Below the pieces are notes generated by a model, which was given only the letters and a program-made list of their open reading frames with translations, was not told the origin of the DNA and ran no database searches. Made by a program: the position numbers and the translations under genes. Source: Streptomyces sp. ML-6 (GTDB lineage Bacteria > Actinomycetota > Actinomycetes > Streptomycetales > Streptomycetaceae). Taken from it: a stretch of DNA of 64,000 bases. Below are positions 56,347 to 64,000 of the stretch, in pieces. Location: positions 2,127,001-2,191,000 of the forward strand of contig NZ_JAOTIK010000001.1 in assembly GCF_030116705.1 (NCBI RefSeq), read 5' to 3'. Numbering within the stretch: the stretch's first letter is position 1; each line of letters begins with the position of its first letter.

Positions 56347-59300
56347 ACGCTCAGGCCATGCCTGCCTGAGGACCATCCCCGCGGGCGCGGGGCAACGCGA
56401 AGCTGTTGGGCCTGGGCCTGTACTACGGCGGACCATCCCCGCAGGCGCGGAGGCAAGCCGGTTGGCCGGTGAGAACGGGTCGAGGTGCATGGGACCATCC
56501 CCGCAGGCACGGGGACGACACACTGATGCGCGGGTTCCCGCCCGGCTGCGCAGGACCATCCCCGCGGGCGCGGGGACAACACCTCCGCGCCGCCCGCCCA
56601 GGTGGTGAAGGTCGGACCGTCCCGCGGGCGCGGGGACAACACCACCGGCCGGCCGCGCTGGTCCTTGACGGTCGGACCATCCCCGCGGGCGCGGGGACAA
56701 CATCGAGAAGTCAGGCTCCACGGACGGGAACCTCGGACCATCCCTGCGGGCGCGGGGACAACGTCCACCTCCGCGTGGGCGGCACGCTTTTCGACGGACC
56801 ATCCCCGCGGGCACGGGGACAACAGCTCGCCGATCACGAGCAGATCGAGACCACTCGGACCATCCCCGCGGGCGCGGGGACAACGAGAACGCCATCGTCG
56901 CCCACCGCCGGTGGGGCGGACCATCCCCGCGGGCGCGGGGACAACGCCGGACCCCTGACCGGCATCCTGCCCGACACCGGACCATCCCCGCGGGCGCGGG
57001 GACAACCGCTTTGACGTCCGGCCTGTATCAAGATCGAGAGGACCATCCCCGCGGGCGCGGGGACAACCGGGGAGTACGGCGTCGATCATCGCGGTGGTCC
57101 GGACCATCCCCGCGGGCGCGGGGACAACGCTGCTGCCGAGCCGCCCTCACTGCCGCTCTTCGGACCATCCCCGCGGGCGCGGGGACAACTCGACCTCGAC
57201 GTCGTCGTCGGCCGACTGCCGCGGACCATCCCCGCGGACGCGGGGACAACTGGCGGGCATGGTCGTCGATCAGGGCCAGTGCCGGACCATCCCCGCGGGC
57301 GCGGGGACAACGGTGGTGCACCGCGAGACCGGCACGCAGGTCGAGGACCATCCCCGCGGGCGCGGGGACAACAGCCCCTTGCGGAACAGGCGGGCACGCT
57401 CGCGCGGACCATCCCCGCGGGCGCGGGGACAACGGGGGCGAAGAGCCGGTGTGCGCTCTCCACGACGGACCATCCCCGCGGGCGCGGGGACAACCGTCAA
57501 TCTCGTACCAGCGGAGGACGATGCGGACGGACCATCCCCGCGGGCGCGGGGACAACCCTCCCAGACCTCTGAGCCGTCCTCGCTGACGAGGACCATCCCC
57601 GCGGGCGCGGGGACAACTTCCGGCTCACGGAGGATCCCGACCTGGGTGTCGGACCATCCCCGCGGGCGCGGGGACAACCAGACCCTGATGCAGATCGAAA
57701 AGGGCGTGACCGGACCATCCCCGCGGGCGCGGGGACAACGGGGGGAGCCATTCGGCGGGGTCCTGGTCGGCCGGACCATCCCCGCGGGCGCGGGGACAAC
57801 GGGGGGAGCCATTCGGCGGGGTCCTGGTCGGCCGGACCATCCCCGCGGGCGCGGGGACAACGGCGAGCCGCCCCACAGCTCGTGGGCCCCTGCAGGACCA
57901 TCCCCGCGGGCGCGGGGACAACGACGCGGCGGCCAGGCGCCGGGCGCGGGTGGACGGACCATCCCCGCAGGCGCGGGGACAACGGTGCGGCGGCCCTGCC
58001 ACCTGCGGATTTCGGGGGACCATCCCCGCAGGCGCGGGGACAACCCCCCTATCGGAGGCGACTTCCGCTGTCTGCCGGACCATCCCCGCAGGCGCGGGGA
58101 CAACTATGACGTGGGTCAGTGTTTCCGGGGGGATTCGGACCATCCCCGCAGGCGCGGGGACAACGAATCGGGTTCGCCCCGTCGGACTGCTGCGGGCGGA
58201 CCATCCCCGCAGGCGCGGGGACAACGGTGCGCAGCACGTGATCGAGGGTGTCCCGGGCGGACCATCCCCGCAGGCGCGGGGACAACGTGGGCGCGGTCAT
58301 CGTGGCGTCGCAGTCGTCGCAGTGGTACGGACCATCCCCGCAGGCGCGGGGACAACGGCCTCCGGCATCTCCGCAGGCCGTGTGATCCAGGACCATCCCC
58401 GCAGGCGCGGGGACAACAGCGGGCTGCCCGCCACATCGCCCGGATCGTGCGGACCATCCCCGCAGGCGCGGGGACAACCCGGAAGTCGTCCTTGAGGTCG
58501 GTGCGTACGTCGGACCATCCCCGCAGGCGCGGGGACAACCACAGGCCCGCGTACACAAGTACGTCCAGATGCGGACCATCCCCGCAGGCGCGGGGACAAC
58601 TCCTCCGCCCTGGTCCGGGCCCTAGCCCTGGTCGGACCATCCCCGCAGGCGCGGGGACAACCCGCCTGCATCTCGCGCCCACTCTCCACCGCGCGGACCA
58701 TCCCCGCAGGCGCGGGGACAACCTGGACGAGCAGGGGTTCACCGAGAAGTCTCCGGGACCATCCCCGCAGGCGCGGGGACAACGTACATCGCAATGACGG
58801 GGCGCCGACATGGCTCGGACCATCCCCGCAGGCGCGGGGACAACGAAGCTCAGAAGTCACGTAGCGGCTCGCCCGCCGGACCATCCCCGCAGGCGCGGGG
58901 ACAACCGGCCCGTACCGTGGACGGCATCCCATCCGCGCGGACCATCCCCGCAGGCGCGGGGACAACTGCTCGGCTACTGCGGCGCCGTGTGCGGCCGACG
59001 GACCATCCCCGCAGGCGCGGGGACAACGATCCTCCGAACAGGCCGCTCCCGCCGGTGCGCGGACCATCCCCGCAGGCGCGGGGACAACTGGCCACGGAGG
59101 CGCAGGAGGTCCACGGCCTGCGGACCATCCCCGCAGGCGCGGGGACAACGGAAACCCGGCGGCCACCATGGGCCCGCAGGTCGGACCATCCCCGCAGGCG
59201 CGGGGACAACACGTGGGCCGCCGTCGGCCGGTCCGGGACTGGCGGACCATCCCCGCAGGCGCGGGGACAACCGCCTTTTCTCTCGCTGTGACTCCTGACA

Positions 59301-62300
59301 CTCCGGACCATCCCCGCAGGCGCGGGGACAACGGCATGTAGCCGTAGCGCCCCTCCTGGCCCGGCGGACCATCCCCGCAGGCGCGGGGACAACTTTCTGG
59401 TCAGCGTCGCCGAGATGCTGCCTCGCGGACCATCCCCGCAGGCGCGGGGACAACCGTGCATGGGTTCCTCCTGGTTGGTCGCCCCGGGGACCATCCCCGC
59501 AGGCGCGGGGACAACAGCACGGCGACGTGCAGGTGCGGGTGCCACCCGGGACCATCCCCGCAGGCGCGGGGACAACCGTGCGACATCCGCTGGCCGATCA
59601 GGGGCAGTCGGACCATCCCCGCAGGCGCGGGGACAACATGACAGAGACCTACGTATGCGCCCTGGTCGAGGGACCATCCCCGCAGGCGCGGGGACAACAC
59701 GACGATGTCCTGGATGCCGAGCCGGGCTCACGGACCATCCCCGCAGGCGCGGGGACAACATGGCCGCAGCCGCCAACGGCCTGCAGAACCTCGGACCATC
59801 CCCGCAGGCGCGGGGACAACCTTCGGTCCCCGGTCCCGAGTATCGAGGAGGCAGGACCATCCCCGCAGGCGCGGGGACAACCCGGAAGAGGCCCAGATAG
59901 CCGTCACCCACCTCGGACCATCCCCGCAGGCGCAGGGACAACCCGTAGCTGTCGGAGGGGGCGATGGCCCAGGTCGGACCATCCCCGCAGGCGCGGGGAC
60001 AACCGCGAGCAGTACGGCATCCGCCGTGTGCTCACCGGACCATCCCCGCAGGCGCGGGGACAACCCTCCTCCGGGATCACTGACGGAAGGTCAATGGGGA
60101 CCATCCCCGCAGGCGCGGGGACAACTTCGACACCGACATGGACTGCACCCGCAGGCCGGGACCATCCCCGCAGGCGCGGGGACAACGTCGAGGAAGAGAT
60201 CGCCAGCCGCCTGCACGCCGGACCATCCCCGCAGGCGCGGGGACAACGCAAAAACAATCCGGCGAGTCGCCCCGCAGATCGGACCATCCCCGCAGGCGCG
60301 GGGACAACCCAGCGGTGGTGGCGTTCCGCGGGACGGGACGCGGACCATCCCCGCAGGCGCGGGGACAACTCTCGGGAACGTTGGCGTGCAGGCCAGTCGG
60401 CCGGACCATCCCCGCAGGCGCGGGGACAACGGATGTACTCGCCGTCATCGGTGTAGTGCGCGAGGACCATCCCCGCAGGCGCGGGGACAACATGCCGCCG
60501 GAGACGACGTAGCAGTAGCCGGGCGGACCATCCCCGCAGGCGCGGGGACAACGAACCACAACGCCTGCGCAGCCAGAAGGTCATCGGACCATCCCCGCGG
60601 GCGCGGGGACAACGCCGAGCGTGGCCAGCAGCCAGCGGCGCGATGCGGACCATCCCCGCAGGCGCGGGGACAACGCCCTCTCCTTGGGGTACTGCTTCTC
60701 GACCCTCGGACCATCCCCGCAGGCGCGGGGACAACCAGCCGCTTCACCGGTTCGAAGACAAACCCGGCGGACCATCCCCGCAGGCGCGGGGACAACCCGG
60801 AGGTTTTGGGGTTGCCGTCGTTCTGGTACGGACCATCCCCGCAGGCGCGGGGACAACGCCAGGCGAGATATCCCCGACGGGTGCGGGGACGGACCATCCC
60901 CGCAGGCGCGGGGACAACCTGGCCGGGTTCGTCACCGAACGGCCACCGCTCGGACCATCCCCGCAGGCGCGGGGACAACATCATCGCCGCGTTCCCCGCG
61001 CTGATCCTCGGGGGACCATCCCCGCAGGCGCGGGGACAACCGGACGGGTGGCGCAAAGGAACGCACAGGATAAGGACCATCCCCGCAGGCGCGGGGACAA
61101 CTCCTCGACCACGTCCTCCGGCGACGGCACCCCCGGACCATCCCCGCAGGCGCGGGGACAACGGATGAGCAACTGGCCCCACACGCTCGCCCTAGGGACC
61201 ATCCCCGCAGGCGCGGGGACAACCTGCAGGGCGGCGGTGACGCGGTTCGGCTCCACGGACCATCCCCGCAGGCGCGGGGACAACCGCCACCAGGAACTGG
61301 GCGGCAGCCTGAACCAAGGACCATCCCCGCAGGCGCGGGGACAACTTCCTGCACCTGCCCGATATGAAGCCCACTGACGGACCATCCCCGCAGGCGCGGG
61401 GACAACTTCCTGCACCTGCCCGATATGAAGCCCACTGACGGACCATCCCCGCAGGCGCGGGGACAACGGCGAGGAAGACGATGGCGACACCTCAGTCGAC
61501 GGACCATCCCCGCAGGCGCGGGGACAACAAGCCGACGGAGATGATGACCGCCAGGATCGGCGGACCATCCCCGCAGGCGCGGGGACAACGGCCGTACGTC
61601 CGACAGGAATATCTGGCCTGGCGGACCATCCCCGCAGGCGCGGGGACAACCTGGTTCGAGGTGTTCGGCAACGCGCCCAGCGCGGACCATCCCCGCAGGC
61701 GCGGGGACAACCACCAGCGACACGAGAGGAGTACAGCCCTCCACGGACCATCCCCGCAGGCGCGGGGACAACATCGTGTCCAGCTGCGCGGCCGGCCACC
61801 GGTCCGGACCATCCCCGCAGGCGCGGGGACAACTGGGGCAGGTCGAGGTGGAAGAGTTCACTCTCCGGACCATCCCCGCAGGCGCGGGGACAACGTGTCC
61901 GTGCGCCCGTGTGCCCGCGCCTCCGCAGGACCATCCCCGCAGGCGCGGGGACAACCCGGACCGGCTCGGGGAGGTTGTTCACGGCTGCGGACCATCCCCG
62001 CAGGCGCGGGGACAACGTCGGTGAGCCGCGGCTTCTCCCGGAGCCGGGCGGACCATCCCCGCAGGCGCGGGGACAACGGCCGCCGGGCCGCGCCCTCCCC
62101 CATGTAGGACGGACCATCCCCGCAGGCGCGGGGACAACGAAAACCGAACAGGGCGTCATCCCCGCGTCCCCGGACCATCCCCGCAGGCGCGGGGACAACC
62201 CCGGCATCGGCCGGTTCAGGGCCTCGCCCATCGGACCATCCCCGCAGGCGCGGGGACAACGGAACTGTGAGCCGCGGCGCCGCAGACTCTGACGGACCAT

Positions 62301-63785
62301 CCCCGCAGGCGCGGGGACAACCACCCGCGAGGAGGACGATGTCCCTGACGCGGCGGACCATCCCCGCAGGCGCGGGGACAACTCGATGTGCACGTCGCCG
62401 TGGAAGACGCCGCCCGGACCATCCCCGCAGGCGCGGGGACAACGTCCGCCTCAGCGAGTATGGCGAGGCCGACCTCGGACCATCCCCGCAGGCGCGGGGA
62501 CAACTGATCGTGGACGCGGGCAAGGAAGCGGACCGGCGGACCATCCCCGCAGGCGCGGGGACAACTCGACGGTTGGGACGGGTCCGGTCTGTTCGATCGG
62601 ACCATCCCCGCAGGCGCGGGGACAACGCACTGCCCGTCGTGGCCGCCCCGGATCTGACCGGACCATCCCCGCAGGCGCGGGGACAACCGAGGCTACGCCC
62701 CGTCAAGTGGCGATCACGGAGGACCATCCCCGCAGGCGCGGGGACAACTCTCCTCCAGGCCTGCGGTCGCCGAGTACGCCCGGACCATCCCCGCAGGCGC
62801 GGGGACAACGTGGATTCCGCCGTAGGTCCACTCGTTGGCCGCGGACCATCCCCGCAGGCGCGGGGACAACCTGGCCGGTCTGGTCGCCCGGAGCCGCGGA
62901 AAGGGACCATCCCCGCAGGCGCGGGGACAACGGCGGCGGGGGCGCGCCGTGGAGCCTGTACACCGGACCATCCCCGCAGGCGCGGGGACAACGTGGGAGG
63001 GCAAGGACGTCCAGCCGTTGCGGTGGGACCATCCCCGCAGGCGCGGGGACAACGCACGTAGCTGATGATCCCATCCGTGGGGTCAGGGACCATCCCCGCA
63101 GGCGCGGGGACAACAGCTGCCCGAACTCATTGCCTCAACCGCACACCGGACCATCCCCGCAGGCGCGGGGACAACATCATGTCGGGCGGCTCGGCCTGGA
63201 TGGTCACCGGACCATCCCCGCAGGCGCGGGGACAACGAACAGGGAGGAGGCGGCCATCACGTACCCGCCGGACCATCCCCGCAGGCGCGGGGACAACACC
63301 ACGGCCGTCTCGATCGCCGCAAGATATGCCGGACCATCCCCGCAGGCGCGGGGACAACCAACACTGCGGTGGCACGGCTTCCCGAGGGACCGGACCATCC
63401 CCGCAGGCGCGGGGACAACCCCTTGTCGACGCCGGACCGCTCCGCGACGTCCGGACCATCCCCGCAGGCGCGGGGACAACCGGGCGAGGGTGGCGCGGGA
63501 AACTCCGGCGGCCGGACCATCCCCGCAGGCGCGGGGACAACCCTCGGCGGAGGCGGCAGTCGTTCTGGGCCCACGGACCATCCCCGCAGGCGCGGGGACA
63601 ACTTCCTGGAAGACGGGAGCGAGCGCCTTACCTGCGGACCATCCCCGCAGGCGCGGGGACAACATCGCGCGTACCCCGCGGCGCCGGTTGAGATCCGGAC
63701 CATCCCCGCAGGCGCGGGGACAACCCGGCGCGTTTGCCCGCGCAGGAGTCCAGCCAGGGACCATCCCCGCAGGCGCGGGGACAAC
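56309..63785 (-). CRISPR. Type I-E CRISPR array 2, about 123 repeats
   Basis: Same 28-bp repeat and 61-bp period as array 1, and same orientation (crRNA on the minus strand). Repeats start at 56309 (terminal, altered), 56370 and so on to 63758: 122 intervals counted, so about 123 repeats and 122 spacers. The first six repeats at the left are worn (single-base losses at 56370 and 56614, changes at 56430 and 56492). Repeats 56553-57922 are the GCGGG plus-strand type, and from 57956 rightward the GCAGG type, apart from one GCGGG at 60586. One spacer (58287) is 42 nt. The leader is on the right, so spacers at the right are the youngest. Confidence 0.98.
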
Positions 63786-63842
63786 ACTTCTTGAACTGGG
63801 GTTTTACCGAGCCAAGTAGCCATTCTCATTCAGTTGCTTCCG
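63786..63842 (-). promoter_or_regulatory. Leader of array 2 with a cas2-tail-like coding remnant
   Basis: These 57 bases match the array 1 leader at 44 positions. Read on the minus strand they encode RKQLNENGYLAR and a TAA stop at exactly the place where cas2 encodes QKQLNENSPSAR and TAA. No cas2 sequence continues further upstream. Beyond it, to the window end at 64000, I see no gene. Confidence 0.75.
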
Positions 63843-64000
63843 ACCCACGCCAGCCTCAGCAAGCCTCCGCATCAGCCCCGACACCATCCCTCATCCCTCC
63901 TGGAACGAACAGAGCCATCACACCACTCTAAGCAAATCTCTCCAGGCGACGGGGATCGCGGTTCTGGTCATGCTCCGTGACTCTGCACGGGAAGTGAGTC

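Noticed and set aside
56406..63829. The same kind of long open frames inside array 2
   Set aside because: Repeat-derived for the same reason; no ribosome binding sites and no spacer-independent sequence.

Overview
The window is high-GC actinobacterial chromosome and almost certainly Streptomyces. Codon third positions are strongly GC-biased and GTG starts are common. The left part carries a Streptomyces core block: FasR regulator, then fabD-fabH-acpP-fabF, then a DUF3145 gene. A matB plus carboxyltransferase pair and WhiJ-type XRE/DUF397/anti-sigma-like ATPase genes are also present. All functional calls come from reading the sequence; no database was searched.

Layout. 0-5 kb: DUF1023 hydrolase, MerR-aldo/keto reductase pair, class C beta-lactamase-like hydrolase, and an XRE/DUF397/ATPase trio. 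5.3-10 kb: an ABC transporter, an orphan sensor-domain protein and a NarL-type two-component system, read in one direction. 10-16.5 kb: pirin, then the fatty-acid synthase cluster, which makes malonyl-ACP and elongates fatty acids. 16.8-27.4 kb: SGNH lipoprotein, aldose epimerase, GH3 beta-glucosidase with divergent TetR, Tat-exported amine oxidase, EI24 membrane protein, Ohr peroxidase, and a medium-chain reductase with divergent MarR. 27.6-38.7 kb: MreB-like ATPase, GAF histidine kinase with a worn ATPase domain, Lrp regulator, NarK-like MFS, malonyl-CoA synthetase plus carboxyltransferase, an MFS exporter and an ABC exporter. A 59-residue Gly/Arg/Tyr protein follows.

40.2-63.8 kb is one large type I-E CRISPR-Cas locus, all read leftward. 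From its upstream end it runs: array 2 (about 123 repeats), cas3, cse1, an unlisted 49-codon ORF, cse2, cas7, cas5, cas6e, cas1, cas2, then array 1 (about 100 repeats). Together the arrays hold about 221 spacers. The orientation of both arrays is set by two facts: their right-hand flanks share a conserved leader, and their left-hand terminal repeats are degenerate.

The features most worth attention lie in this locus. (1) The small ORF between cse1 and cse2 has its own ribosome binding site and an ATGA overlap with cse2. (2) The array 2 leader encodes a diverged copy of the Cas2 C-terminal tail, with mostly synonymous changes between identical-sense codons. (3) Both arrays switched the same repeat base partway through their history. 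(4) A perfect 21-bp palindrome ends array 2 just upstream of cas3. (5) Several spacers are themselves hairpins.
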